NCBI RefSeq assembly: GCF_900604945.1
Contig: NZ_UWPB01000002.1
Location: 248,001-312,000 of the forward strand
DNA length: 64,000 nucleotides
Direction of reading: 5' to 3'
DNA from: Ruminococcus sp. Marseille-P6503
Lineage (GTDB): Bacteria > Bacillota > Clostridia > Oscillospirales > Ruminococcaceae
Shown here: positions 8,664 to 17,861 of the stretch, piece after piece
Numbering within the stretch: position 1 is the first letter of the stretch
How the letters are laid out: the number at the start of each line of letters is the position of its first letter
Notes under the pieces: model-generated
Told to the model about the DNA's origin: nothing
What the model saw: only the letters and a program-made list of their open reading frames with translations
Databases searched by the model: none
Translations under genes and position numbers: made by a program

Positions 8664-9584
8664 GTGGATAAGACGACCGAAGAGCTGCTGGGCATAGTTT
8701 CCGACTGGAGCGGAAAATTCCAAGGCGCGTATAATATCCGCGAAAACGGAGCCTGCGCCGGAAGGCAGTCCTCTGAAAATATACAAATTGATTCAAAGCC
8801 TGACGCCCCGGGGCTAATTATACGCATAAAGCCCGGAACAAAAGGAGAAACCGTATATATTCCCGCCTGCGTGACCCACGGGGATATTGACGATCTTGTT
8901 TACAACGACTTTTACGTAGGCGAGGGAGCCGACGTAACTATTGTTGCTGGCTGCGGCGTACACACCGACGACGGACACGACGCCCGTCACAACGGAATAC
9001 ACAGATTCGTTCTCGGTAAAGGCTCCCGTGTTCTTTACAAGGAAAAACATATCGGCACAGGCAGCGGCGCCGGACTGAAAAGAATAGATCCGGTTACCGA
9101 CGTAGTGCAGGATGAGGATTCGTATCTGGAAATGGATACTATACAGCTGCGCGGTGTTGACAGTACCATTAGAAAAACGACCGCCAGACTCGGCAAGGGA
9201 GCGAAGCTTGTTATACGCGAACGTCTGCTTACCGACGGAAACGAAACCGCCTCTACCGATTTCCATGTTGAGCTTGAGGGGGACGATTCCGGCGTGGATA
9301 TCGTTTCACGCTCCGTTGCCAGAGGAAATTCGTATCAGGAATATCATTCAAAAATAAGCGGAAACTGCCGCTGTACAGGTCACTCCGAATGTGACGCTAT
9401 TCTTGCCGAAAATGGCAGAGTAAACGCCGCGCCGGAGCTTTTCGCCGGAAATATAGACGCTTCACTTATTCATGAAGCGGCGATAGGAAAAATAGCCGGC
9501 GAGCAGATAATAAAGCTGCAAACTCTCGGACTTACCGAGCAGCAGGCGGAAGAAAAAATAATCGAGGGCTTTCTGCGAGGATAG
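8664..9584 (+). CDS. SufB/SufD-family Fe-S scaffold (SmsB-like)
   Basis: The 306-residue protein is much shorter than classical SufB (about 470) and consists mostly of the beta-helix core and C-terminal helices. The C-terminal region retains CTGHSECDAILAENGRV near residue 238 and SLIHEAAIGKIAGEQI near residue 270, the SufB/D signature where cluster ligands lie. It would form a dimeric scaffold activated by the preceding SufC-like ATPase. The GTG start follows GAGGAGGGTATATAA, overlapping the upstream gene's end. A two-gene operon with one SufB/D paralog instead of two supports a minimal SMS-type machine. The terminator at 9607 closes the operon. Confidence 0.82.
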   Translation: MDKTTEELLGIVSDWSGKFQGAYNIRENGACAGRQSSENIQIDSKPDAPGLIIRIKPGTKGETVYIPACVTHGDIDDLVYNDFYVGEGADVTIVAGCGVHTDDGHDARHNGIHRFVLGKGSRVLYKEKHIGTGSGAGLKRIDPVTDVVQDEDSYLEMDTIQLRGVDSTIRKTTARLGKGAKLVIRERLLTDGNETASTDFHVELEGDDSGVDIVSRSVARGNSYQEYHSKISGNCRCTGHSECDAILAENGRVNAAPELFAGNIDASLIHEAAIGKIAGEQIIKLQTLGLTEQQAEEKIIEGFLRG

Positions 9585-9606
9585 CCGGAGATATATCCTG
9601 AAAATT

Positions 9607-9645
9607 CAGGGCGGCACGGAATTAAGGCTGTGCCGCCCTGATTGA
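9607..9645 (+). terminator. Terminator of the Fe-S operon
   Basis: CAGGGCGGCAC/GTGCCGCCCTG is an 11-bp perfect stem 22 bases after the scaffold gene. The T-run after it is weak (ATTGATTTTC). Confidence 0.7.
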
Positions 9646-9699
9646 TTTTCAGCTACCTGAAGCCTGAGGTTCAAAACGACGTAAGCCTATTTTTATATC

Positions 9700-9750
9700 T
9701 AAAAAATCGGAACGCGCGGCGTTTTTCATTCTGCCGCCCGTTCCGGTTTT
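9700..9750 (-). terminator. Terminator of pth-mfd
   Basis: On the minus strand CGGAACGGGCGGC/GCCGCGCGTTCCG, with one mismatch, is followed by ATTTTTTAG, immediately after the mfd stop. A shorter T-run on the other side may let it act in both directions. Confidence 0.75.
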
Positions 9751-9752
9751 TG

Positions 9753-12700
9753 TTATTCCGCTTTGTCCATAATGCCTATGACCTCGGTCATAAGCTCAGG
9801 AGTTTTCTGCTTTTTGTCAAGTCTTACTGAAAAATAAGGCTTTCCGCCGTCCGCAAACCTTATGCGGTTTTTGTAAAACGCTGAAAGAGCCTGTATCTGT
9901 GAAACCTCCGGGCGCTGTATAAAGAACAGCACATTTTCGCCTCTCTGGGAAATCTCCGTTATTTTCAGACGGGAGGCTGTATTCCTGGTAAGAGATATAT
10001 TTATAAGTCCCAGCACCGATTTCGGAGGCTCTCCGAACCTGTCTATAAGCTCGTCGATAACATCTCTGCTGTCCTCCTCCGTTACAATCGACGCTATCTT
10101 GCGGTATGCGTCTATCCTCAGCGGCAGGCTTTCGATGTATTTTTCGGGGATGTAGGCGTCTACCGAAATATCAACAAGGCAGTCCTCCGGCGAACGGGGC
10201 GGAGCTTCACCTTTCTGCTCGGCTATCGCTTCGTTAAGCAGACGGAGATACATATCGTAGCCTACAGCCTCCATATGCCCGTGCTGCCTTCCGCTGAGAA
10301 TAGAGCCGGCTCCCCTTATTTCAAGATCCCTCAGAGCAATATGAAAGCCCGAACCGAACTGCGTAAATTCCTTTATTGCGCTGAGCCTTTTTTCAGCCAC
10401 ATCGGTAAGCACCTTTCCGCGGCGGAAGGTGAAATAGGCAAACGCCCTTCTGCTTGATCGTCCGACGCGCCCCCTCAGCTGATAAAGCTGTGAAAGCCCC
10501 AGCCTATCGGCGTCCTCTATAATAAGGGTATTTACGTTCGGCACGTCCACGCCTGTTTCTATAAGGGTTGTGCACACCAGAATATCTATTTCCCTGTCTA
10601 TAAGCTGACGCCATATCTCAGAAAGCTCGGACTCTGAAATCTGTCCGTGAGCGCAGCCTATACGGGCGTCGGGAAGAAGCTGCTGAAGTCTGGAAGCCGT
10701 TCTCTGTATCGTATCGATCCGATTGTGGATATAATAAACCTGTCCCCCGCGCCTTAGCTCCTTCTGAATAGCCTGAACTATAACGCCGTCGTTGTGCTCG
10801 ATCACATATGTCTGTATCGGCTGTCTGTCCTGCGGCGGCTCTTCTATAACCGACATATCTCTTATTCCGCTCATAGCCATATTGAGAGTTCTGGGTATAG
10901 GCGTAGCCGAAAGGGTAAGGACATCGACGCCCTTGAAGGTTTCCTTGAATTTTTCCTTGTGGGCAACGCCGAAGCGCTGCTCCTCGTCAATAATGGCAAG
11001 CCCCAGGTCCTTAAACTCAACGTCCTTCTGAACAAGTCTGTGCGTTCCGATTATGAGATCTATAGTGCCTCTTTTAAGCTCTCTGATTATCTGCTGCTGT
11101 TGCTTGGGGCTCCGGAAGCGCGAAAGCAGCTCTACCTTGATCGGAAAATGCTCAAAGCGCTTGACCGCCGTCTGATAATGCTGCCACGCCAGAACCGTAG
11201 TCGGCACCAGAATCGCCGCCTGCTTAGAATCGAGCATACATTTAAACGCCGCTCTCAGCGCCACCTCCGTTTTTCCGAAGCCTACGTCTCCGCAGAGAAG
11301 TCTGTCCATCGGTACGGATTTCTGCATATCCTCTTTAATTTCCTGTATGCTTTTCAGCTGGTCGTCGGTTTCCTGATAATCAAAGCGTTCCTCGAAATCA
11401 CGCTGCCAGTCGTTATCCTCAGAAAAAGCAAAGCCCTCCGCCGTCTGCCTCTGAGCGTAAAGCCTGGTAAGCTCCTCCGCCATATCCTTTACCGCCGTTT
11501 TTACTCTGGAGCGGGTTCTTTTCCATTCGGAAGAATTAAGCTTGTTAAGCTTTACGCCGCTGTCGTCACGGGGTCCGATATATCTTGATACGAGATCAAG
11601 CTGGGTGACGGGGACATAAAGCACGTCGGTTCCGGCGTATTTTATAGTAATATAATCCTTTGTGATCCCGTTGGTTTCAAGACTCCGTATCCCTGCAAAT
11701 TTTCCTATGCCGTACATTGAATGAACCACCAGATCGCCGGGAGCAATGTCGGAAAGGCTTTTTATTTCCTCGCCTTTTTTATTCCTGGTTTTCTTTCTTT
11801 TCGCGGTCATCGCTTTGATCTGGGTAATGGCGGCGCATTTTATGTCCGGATAATCAAAGCCTCCGGAAAGACTGCCGGTCCTTACATAAACGGTCTTTGG
11901 CGCTATCTCGCTGTTTTCGGTGAGAATTTCAGCGGGAATACCCTGTTCATTCAGGTCGCTGACGATTATAGGCGCCGTTTTTTCGCTGCCGGCAAGCACG
12001 ACGGTGCAGTAGTCCTGTTCGCAGAAGCTTCTAAGCTCCTCCGCCAGATTGGATATATTTCCTCCCCAGACGCCTGTCTGGCGGCAGTCAGAGTTGATAA
12101 GCTTTCGGAATTTCACATCGTTGTTTGAACGCATAAAGGTGTCGGCAAAAATACACGGCACAGACTGGATCTTCGACTGAACCTGCGCAAAATCTATAAA
12201 GAAGCCCTCAAGCCGTCTGAAAAGAATACCTTCCTCGTAAAGCAGCTTAATATCCTCCTGAAGCTGAATAAGAACAGCCTTCGCCTTTTCGGCGCAGTTT
12301 GCATACTCGCTGACAAAGCAAATGCCGTCCTTAAAATAATCAAATACCGTAGCGGCGCTTTCATATGCCAGACTATAATATTTGTCCAGATTTGTAAGGG
12401 TGATCCCGCTTCTGACAAGCTCGGTATCTCTGGCAATATGCGACCTTATCTTATCCGTGTTTTTTCCTCTCGCCGACGCGGAAAGCCTTTCAAGCTTCTC
12501 AGCAAAATCCTCGCTGCTGGGAAAGATGATTTCAAGAGCGGGAAATACTGTGATCTCATCTATCGGATCAGTTCTGCGCTGGCTTTCTGTATCAAAATAT
12601 GAAAGAACGTCGATCTCATCTCCCCACAGCTCCGCCCTGACAGGCTGCTTTTCCTGAACGGGGAAAATATCCACAATAGACCCTCTTACTGCAAACTGCG

Positions 12701-13208
12701 CCTGCCCCTCTACCTGTTCTGTTTTGCTGTAGCCCGCCGAGATCAGCTTTGAAACAAGCTGAGTAAGATCAACCTCCGAGCCGGATTTCAGCGAAAACGA
12801 GTATTCATTCAGCGCGTCCGGCGGTATAGTTCCCTGCATAGCGGCTTCGGCGGAAGCGGCAATTATGCGGCAGGCTCCACTTTGTATCTTGGAAAGCGCC
12901 TCAATCCGCTTGTGCTCGTATTCTCTTGAAACGCCCTCCATGTAGGCAAAGTTAAAATCCTTGGCAGGAAAAACGCAGGCAGCTTCCCCGCATGACAGCT
13001 CGTTCACGTCCTGAACAAGTCTGGTGCAGGACGCCTCGTCGTCGCATATCACCAGCACCTTTCTGCCGCGCGAAAGAGCGGCGGCAAGCTGAGCCTTATG
13101 AATATTTGAAACTCCCGTGACTGCACAGGGAGTAAAATTTCTGTCGAGCGCCTTCGTCAGCTCTCCGTAAAACGGAAGCCTGTCGCACATCTGATAAAAA
13201 ATGTTCAT
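9753..13208 (-). CDS. mfd: Transcription-repair coupling factor
   Basis: Mfd removes RNA polymerase stalled at DNA lesions and recruits UvrA. At 1151 residues the length is typical. The N-terminal UvrB-like region (1-350) is followed by a CarD-like RNA-polymerase-interacting domain near residue 495 (GDLVVHSMYGIGKFAGI), then the RecG-like motor with LLCGDVGFGKTEVA near residue 637 and IIDEEQRFGV near residue 740, helicase motif VI (QLRGRVGRSSR) near residue 910 and the TRCF C-terminal domain. It starts 27 bases after pth and shares its promoter at 13947-13975. Long open frames on the opposite strand are shadows of this gene. Confidence 0.98.
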   Translation of the reverse strand: MNIFYQMCDRLPFYGELTKALDRNFTPCAVTGVSNIHKAQLAAALSRGRKVLVICDDEASCTRLVQDVNELSCGEAACVFPAKDFNFAYMEGVSREYEHKRIEALSKIQSGACRIIAASAEAAMQGTIPPDALNEYSFSLKSGSEVDLTQLVSKLISAGYSKTEQVEGQAQFAVRGSIVDIFPVQEKQPVRAELWGDEIDVLSYFDTESQRRTDPIDEITVFPALEIIFPSSEDFAEKLERLSASARGKNTDKIRSHIARDTELVRSGITLTNLDKYYSLAYESAATVFDYFKDGICFVSEYANCAEKAKAVLIQLQEDIKLLYEEGILFRRLEGFFIDFAQVQSKIQSVPCIFADTFMRSNNDVKFRKLINSDCRQTGVWGGNISNLAEELRSFCEQDYCTVVLAGSEKTAPIIVSDLNEQGIPAEILTENSEIAPKTVYVRTGSLSGGFDYPDIKCAAITQIKAMTAKRKKTRNKKGEEIKSLSDIAPGDLVVHSMYGIGKFAGIRSLETNGITKDYITIKYAGTDVLYVPVTQLDLVSRYIGPRDDSGVKLNKLNSSEWKRTRSRVKTAVKDMAEELTRLYAQRQTAEGFAFSEDNDWQRDFEERFDYQETDDQLKSIQEIKEDMQKSVPMDRLLCGDVGFGKTEVALRAAFKCMLDSKQAAILVPTTVLAWQHYQTAVKRFEHFPIKVELLSRFRSPKQQQQIIRELKRGTIDLIIGTHRLVQKDVEFKDLGLAIIDEEQRFGVAHKEKFKETFKGVDVLTLSATPIPRTLNMAMSGIRDMSVIEEPPQDRQPIQTYVIEHNDGVIVQAIQKELRRGGQVYYIHNRIDTIQRTASRLQQLLPDARIGCAHGQISESELSEIWRQLIDREIDILVCTTLIETGVDVPNVNTLIIEDADRLGLSQLYQLRGRVGRSSRRAFAYFTFRRGKVLTDVAEKRLSAIKEFTQFGSGFHIALRDLEIRGAGSILSGRQHGHMEAVGYDMYLRLLNEAIAEQKGEAPPRSPEDCLVDISVDAYIPEKYIESLPLRIDAYRKIASIVTEEDSRDVIDELIDRFGEPPKSVLGLINISLTRNTASRLKITEISQRGENVLFFIQRPEVSQIQALSAFYKNRIRFADGGKPYFSVRLDKKQKTPELMTEVIGIMDKAE

Positions 13209-13235
13209 GCCGTATCCTTTCGGTGAAAACGTAAA

Positions 13236-13862
13236 TTATCTGTTGTATAAATTCATCGCTTCCGAGATTCCGCCCTTGACTATCAGCTCGGCGGCGGAGC
13301 AGACGTTTTTGCATACCTCGCCGATTTTTTTTCGGTCGTCTTCAGTGAATTTCCCCAGAACCCAGTCGGCGAGATCGTAATCGGGACGCGGCTTTTTTCC
13401 GACGCCGATCTTTATCCGCGGAAAGTCCTCTCCTCCGCAAAGCTCAATAATACTTTTTATTCCGTTATGTCCGCCGGCCGAGCCTTTACGGCGTATTCTC
13501 ATGTGACCCGGCTCAAGGGAAATATCGTCAAATATGACCAGCACGTTTTCAAGCGGTATTTTATAAAAGCTCATTGCCTGAGAAACCGACTCTCCGCTGA
13601 GGTTCATAAACGTTTCCGGCTTCATTATAAGACAGCTTTTTCCGCCTATGCTGCAAACAGCGGTCTTTGCCTTATACTTAAAGGTATCGGTCTTAAAGCC
13701 GTATTTTTCCTCCATTGCGTCCACCGCCATAAAGCCTGCGTTATGACGCGTATTTTCGTATTTTATTCCCGGATTGCCCAGACCTGCAATAATAAATTCA
13801 GGCTTCGTTCCCGTCTGTTTTTTCCCAGCGGAAAGCCTGTCAAAAACGTCCCATATGCTCAT
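13236..13862 (-). CDS. pth: Peptidyl-tRNA hydrolase
   Basis: Pth recycles peptidyl-tRNAs that drop off ribosomes. The 208-residue protein contains the family core FIIAGLGNPGIKYENTRHNA near residues 24-43, with the catalytic His in TRHNAGF, then MNLSGESV near 95 and the AGGHNGIKSI substrate loop near 137. A short N-terminal extension of about 22 residues (MSIWDVFDRL...) precedes the core. The ATG at 13862 is chosen because CAGGAG lies 9 bases upstream. It is the first gene of a two-gene operon with mfd. Confidence 0.96.
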   Translation of the reverse strand: MSIWDVFDRLSAGKKQTGTKPEFIIAGLGNPGIKYENTRHNAGFMAVDAMEEKYGFKTDTFKYKAKTAVCSIGGKSCLIMKPETFMNLSGESVSQAMSFYKIPLENVLVIFDDISLEPGHMRIRRKGSAGGHNGIKSIIELCGGEDFPRIKIGVGKKPRPDYDLADWVLGKFTEDDRKKIGEVCKNVCSAAELIVKGGISEAMNLYNR

Positions 13863-13946
13863 AGCTGTAATCTCCTGACTAACGCACAATAACCCCGTCC
13901 TTTATCGGGCGGGGGTATTATTATTTTATTCGGTTTTACAGATTTT

Positions 13947-13975
13947 ATTATAGCACGGCAAATCCGGTTTGTCAA
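13947..13975 (-). promoter_or_regulatory. Promoter of pth-mfd
   Basis: On the minus strand a perfect TTGACA (13975-13970) and a perfect TATAAT (13952-13947) have a 17-base spacer. Confidence 0.85.
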
Positions 13976-14186
13976 ATTCACTTTACGGACAAATAATTTT
14001 TTCAGCCTTACGCTAACAATTGAAAGCTGTCTGAAACTATATAATCAATACTGGAAAATGTAAATATATACATCGGGCGGCGGCCTCATTTAAAATTTTT
14101 ACATTTTATTAAATATCTCCTTTATATGGCTTGTATTTCTCCAATAATTTAAATGAGAATACCCTATGAAAAAACGTATATAAGCC

Positions 14187-14215
14187 TTGACAAAACTTTA
14201 ACGAAAAGGTACAAT
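14187..14215 (+). promoter_or_regulatory. Promoter of the [FeFe] hydrogenase gene
   Basis: TTGACA (14187-14192) and TACAAT (14210-14215) are 17 bases apart, about 60 bases before the hydrogenase start. The rest of 13976-14186 is AT-rich and shows no gene. Confidence 0.8.
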
Positions 14216-14276
14216 AAAAACATGAGGATATGTTAAAATCACAGTTTTATTGAGAAGGAAAGGAGAAATACTCTTA

Positions 14277-15797
14277 ATGAAAATGAGAGGTATATATTCT
14301 TCCGTTACGGATATCAGAAGAAAGGTTTTTACCGAAGTCGCCAGGCTTGCGTATGAAGGCGGCGACTACAGCAGAATAGATAATCTGCCTTATAAGATCG
14401 TACCGGGAAAGGTAGCGGTTTACCGAGAATCTATTTTTCTGGAAAGAGCAATCGTTGAGGAAAGACTGCGTCTTGCGATCGGTCTGCCGCTTCGTCCTAT
14501 AGATGAGCACGAGTCGGTTGCCGACGGTATTGAGGAATCCGCCATTGCGGAAAAATATTACGATCCGCCGCTGGTAAACATAATCAACTTTGCCTGCAAC
14601 GCCTGCCCGGAAACCCATTATCATGTAACCGACTGCTGTCAGGGCTGTCTTGCTCACCCCTGCAAGGAGGTTTGTCCCAAGGGAGCTATCGAGATAGTTC
14701 ACGGCAAATCGGTCATTGATCAGTCAAAATGTATTAAATGCGGCAGATGTCAGAGCGTTTGTCCTTATAACGCAATCAACAAAATGGAACGTCCCTGCGC
14801 CAGAGCCTGCGGAATGGACGCTATAGGCTCGGACGAGAACGGAAAGGCAAAAATTGATTACGATAAATGCGTTTCCTGCGGAATGTGCCTTGTAAACTGT
14901 CCGTTCGGAGCGATCGTTGACAAGGGTCAGATATTCCAGCTTATTCACGCAATGAAATCCGGTAAAAGGGTCATCGCGCTCGTAGCTCCCGCGTTCGTGG
15001 GACAGTTCGGTCCCAAGGCTTCCCCTGAAAAGCTTACCGCCGCAATGAAGAAGCTGGGCTTTGACAGCGTAGTTGAGGTAGCTATCGGCGCGGACCTGTG
15101 CGCTATTGAAGAGGCCAAGGACTTTATGCGCGAGGTGCCTGAGCATCAGCCGTTTATGGCGACCTCCTGCTGTCCTTCATGGTCGGTAATGGCTAAAAAG
15201 CTTTTCCCCGATCTTGCGCCGTACATATCAATGGCTATGACGCCGATGGTGCTTACCGCAAGAATGGTCAAAAAGGAAAACCCCGACGCCTGCATTGCTT
15301 TTATCGGACCGTGCGCCGCTAAAAAGCTGGAGGCAAGCAGACGTTCGGTGCGCTCGGACGTTGACTTCGTTCTTACCTTTGAAGAGCTTATGGGTATGTT
15401 TGAGGCAAAGGACGTTAAATTTGAAGACATAACGGACGACGAAGCTGTTCCGCTTGACAAAGGCACCGGCGACGGCAGAGGCTTTGCCGTAAGCGGCGGA
15501 GTTGCCAAAGCTGTGGCGGACGTTATCAAACGCCTTGATCCGGAACGCGAAATAAAGGTCGCCTCGGCGCAGGGGCTGAGAGAATGCAGAAAACTGCTTC
15601 AGCTTGCCAAAGCCGGAAAATACGACGGCTATCTGCTTGAAGGAATGGGCTGTCCCGGAGGCTGCGTGGCAGGAGCCGGAACGCTTCAGGCTGTTGAAAA
15701 GTCAACCGCCTTGGTCAATAAATATGTCAAGGACGCTGAAAAGCAGAATTCTCTTGACTCGGATTATGAGATTACCCTGGGCTTCAAAAGACCCTGA
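14277..15797 (+). CDS. [FeFe] hydrogenase, group-B-like, monomeric
   Basis: The 506-residue enzyme evolves or oxidises H2, probably with ferredoxin. The N-terminal half carries several cysteine clusters, including CCQGCLAHPCKEVCP near residue 122, CIKCGRCQSVCP near 153 and CVSCGMCLVNCP near 200. H-cluster motifs follow: TSCCPSW near 295, GPCAAKK near 343 and GCPGGCVAGAG near 457. The first and second differ from the canonical TSCSPGW and PCTAKK of group A and agree with group B. It stands alone with its own promoter, without bifurcating partners or maturases nearby. The ATG at 14277 follows AAAGGAGAAA. Confidence 0.9.
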   Translation: MKMRGIYSSVTDIRRKVFTEVARLAYEGGDYSRIDNLPYKIVPGKVAVYRESIFLERAIVEERLRLAIGLPLRPIDEHESVADGIEESAIAEKYYDPPLVNIINFACNACPETHYHVTDCCQGCLAHPCKEVCPKGAIEIVHGKSVIDQSKCIKCGRCQSVCPYNAINKMERPCARACGMDAIGSDENGKAKIDYDKCVSCGMCLVNCPFGAIVDKGQIFQLIHAMKSGKRVIALVAPAFVGQFGPKASPEKLTAAMKKLGFDSVVEVAIGADLCAIEEAKDFMREVPEHQPFMATSCCPSWSVMAKKLFPDLAPYISMAMTPMVLTARMVKKENPDACIAFIGPCAAKKLEASRRSVRSDVDFVLTFEELMGMFEAKDVKFEDITDDEAVPLDKGTGDGRGFAVSGGVAKAVADVIKRLDPEREIKVASAQGLRECRKLLQLAKAGKYDGYLLEGMGCPGGCVAGAGTLQAVEKSTALVNKYVKDAEKQNSLDSDYEITLGFKRP

Positions 15798-15800
15798 GCT

Positions 15801-15850
15801 GATTTTAATTCGGAGCAAAGCCCGATGTGAGCATAGCTTTTCATCGGCAC
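15801..15850. repeat. Intergenic hairpin repeat, copy 1
   Basis: This copy aligns without gaps with 59661-59710. Bases 11-28 (CGGAGCAAAGCCCGATGT) are identical, and most of the preceding ten also agree. CCGATG (15822-15827) pairs with CATCGG (15842-15847). It begins four bases after the hydrogenase stop. The family is unknown to me. Confidence 0.65.
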
Positions 15851-15868
15851 AAGATTATAAAACAGAAA

Positions 15869-15907
15869 GACTGCTGTACTTAATGAATGGTACAGCAGTC
15901 TTTTTTA
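15869..15907. terminator. Bidirectional terminator
   Basis: GACTGCTGTAC pairs with GTACAGCAGTC and is followed by TTTTTT on the plus strand. It separates the hydrogenase gene from the convergent GH5 gene. Confidence 0.85.
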
Positions 15908-15921
15908 ATTTAAATAACAGC

Positions 15922-17076
15922 CTATTCGGAGTAAACAGACATTATAGCGTCGACTATCTCCTGGAATTTCCATGCCGGCGGAAGGCTTCTGTCCATAAGC
16001 CCGAAGTTTTCACCGTTTCCTACGATCGCTCCGTTATCCCACCAGATACACGGAACTCCCGCCTGCTTAGCGGCATTGAGATAATATTCAACGCACTCGA
16101 TTCTTTCCTCCGGATTGTACTTATTAACGCAGCCGTATTCTCCCACTATAACGGGAATATTCTTGCTGAGGAACAGATCGTTCAGATCGGCAAACAGCGT
16201 GTCGATTGAGGAAGCGTCCGTTGCAGGGTCAAAAACGTCGGTTCCCTTGGTGTCAAGAGCAAAAGAATAGGGCAGGTATGCGTGAACTGAAACGATTACC
16301 TTATCGTCAAAATCAGAAAGGTCGATAGCTTCAAGGCAGCTCCTGTTTGAGGAGGCCGCATAGCCGGTAATCATCAGATGACGCTTTGCATTGTTTCCTC
16401 CGCTGTTTCTTACAGTGTCATAAAACGCCTTGGCATACTCGTTTACTATAGCTCTTGAGGAATCGTCTCCGCCCGTCCACTCGGAAGGCGTATTTCTCAG
16501 TCTGGGCTCGTTAAGTCCTTCAAAGATAAGATGCTCGTCGTAATTTTTGAATTCTTCCGCGATCTGCGTCCACAGAGCCGTAAGCTGCTTGATGTCCTCG
16601 TCCTTGTTTTCGGCAGTAGGGAAATACCATTCCTCATGATGAGTGTTGAGGATCACAAACATATCGTTGTCAATGCCGTAATCCACTATCTCCTTTACTC
16701 TCGCCATCCACGCCTCGTCAACGTTGTACTGGTCGTCCATATGCGTTCCCCAGGAAACAGGCACTCTGAGCACGTTAAAGCCGCTGGATTTAAGCAGGTC
16801 TATCATTTCCTTTGAGGTTTCCTTGTTTCCCCATGAGGTTTCTGCGTCAACTCCGCTTCCTCCCGTGGCGTCCATTGTGTTTCCTAGATTCCAGCCGGTC
16901 TTCATTTCCTTTACCAGATCCCATGAGGTTATATCACGGATCTCTTCGGGTGTTTCCTCCGTCTGTGATGTACCGCTTCCGGACTCCTTTTCACCGTCCT
17001 TATCGGAGCAGGCGGCAAAGGAGGAAACAGCGATTGCCGCGCCGATAATCATCGCGAGTGTTTTTTTCAGCTTCAT
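15922..17076 (-). CDS. GH5 endo-beta-glucanase lipoprotein (subfamily 4-like)
   Basis: The 384-residue extracellular enzyme has a signal peptide ending SFAAC (Cys near residue 22), an imperfect lipobox, then a Ser/Glu-rich linker. The catalytic domain starts with MKTGWNLGNTMDATGG near residue 57. FEGLNEPR near residue 190 holds the acid/base Glu and PVIVGEYGC near residue 312 the nucleophile. The wording FEGLNEPR recalls GH5_4, whose members cut cellulose, lichenan or xyloglucan; the substrate is inferred. It follows the PHP gene by 71 bases, with AAAGGA before the ATG, so it is likely the last gene of the epimerase-PHP-GH5 operon. Confidence 0.88.
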   Translation of the reverse strand: MKLKKTLAMIIGAAIAVSSFAACSDKDGEKESGSGTSQTEETPEEIRDITSWDLVKEMKTGWNLGNTMDATGGSGVDAETSWGNKETSKEMIDLLKSSGFNVLRVPVSWGTHMDDQYNVDEAWMARVKEIVDYGIDNDMFVILNTHHEEWYFPTAENKDEDIKQLTALWTQIAEEFKNYDEHLIFEGLNEPRLRNTPSEWTGGDDSSRAIVNEYAKAFYDTVRNSGGNNAKRHLMITGYAASSNRSCLEAIDLSDFDDKVIVSVHAYLPYSFALDTKGTDVFDPATDASSIDTLFADLNDLFLSKNIPVIVGEYGCVNKYNPEERIECVEYYLNAAKQAGVPCIWWDNGAIVGNGENFGLMDRSLPPAWKFQEIVDAIMSVYSE

Positions 17077-17147
17077 AAAATTTTCCTTTCAAACTTTTAT
17101 TTATAATCAAGGGGAATCCCCCTGTTTTCACCATTGCAAAGCTTCTG

Positions 17148-17861
17148 TCAGATATGTTCTGCTGTCTGCATTTCGCTTTCAAACTGAATCGTTTCAAGGG
17201 TAAGCTTTCTGTTTTTTACCGCGCTGATATAATCGCTTACGGTCGTAATTTTCTTTTCAGTGCATACGGCGCAGAATTCTCCGGCAGGAACATCATGATT
17301 ATCCGTTCCGCCGGTAACGCAAAAATCAAACTGCCGCGCGTACCATTTCGCTCTTTCATTGGAAAGCCCGTCCTTGTTGTGAGTATTTATTATCTCTACA
17401 GCGTCGGTATAATCGGGGATAAGCCTTATTTCACGCAGATATCCGGCACGCCTGAACGGATGAGCGTGTACAAGAAAGCCTCCCGCCTCATGAACAAGCG
17501 CGGCGTATCTGAAAAAGTCGTTATCCTCAAGCTCGGGGTGCGAAACAAGCCACCGCTTGTCAACTCCGTAGGTAAGAAAATCAGCGCTACCATAGGTGTA
17601 TTCAATTCCGAAAAGAACAGTAAGTCCTATCTCTTTTCCTCTTGCCTGCGCGTTTTCAAAGCCTCTGCAATAAGCGTTTATCCTTTCCTCCCAAGGCAGG
17701 GAACGGTCAACCGCGCTGTTGCCGTTGAAAAAATGATCCGTCACAAAAATCGTATCATATCCGAGAGCCCTGTAGCGCTCAGCCTGCTCCGCGCCGCTTA
17801 CAGAAGCGCAGGCGCTCCCTTCGCTGGTGTGCAGATGAGCCTCGCACAAATGCTTTTTCAT
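17148..17861 (-). CDS. PHP-domain phosphoesterase
   Basis: The 237-residue protein shows PHP metal-binding motifs: EAHLHTSEGS near residue 7, VTDHFFNG near 39, a glutamate in FGIEYTYG near 84, VHAHPFR near 127 and TGGTDNHD near 194. PHP proteins hydrolyse phosphate esters such as histidinol phosphate or nucleotides, but the substrate here is unknown. Its ATG overlaps the stop of the cellobiose 2-epimerase gene (TGATG), which indicates translational coupling. The sugar context suggests a role near oligosaccharide metabolism; that is inference. Confidence 0.8.
   Translation of the reverse strand: MKKHLCEAHLHTSEGSACASVSGAEQAERYRALGYDTIFVTDHFFNGNSAVDRSLPWEERINAYCRGFENAQARGKEIGLTVLFGIEYTYGSADFLTYGVDKRWLVSHPELEDNDFFRYAALVHEAGGFLVHAHPFRRAGYLREIRLIPDYTDAVEIINTHNKDGLSNERAKWYARQFDFCVTGGTDNHDVPAGEFCAVCTEKKITTVSDYISAVKNRKLTLETIQFESEMQTAEHI

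Noticed and set aside
10794-11588. 264-codon plus-strand frame
   Set aside because: Antisense to the helicase core of mfd; arginine-, leucine- and lysine-rich composition without domain features indicates a shadow.
13891-13930. Plus-strand terminator in the pth leader
   Set aside because: The GC-rich imperfect stem has a weak T-run and no upstream plus-strand gene; it may only be a leader structure.
15801-15850. The intergenic hairpin repeat as a known riboswitch
   Set aside because: Compared by eye with preQ1, guanidine, SAM, THF, fluoride and purine classes; none has the GGAGCAAAGCCC core.
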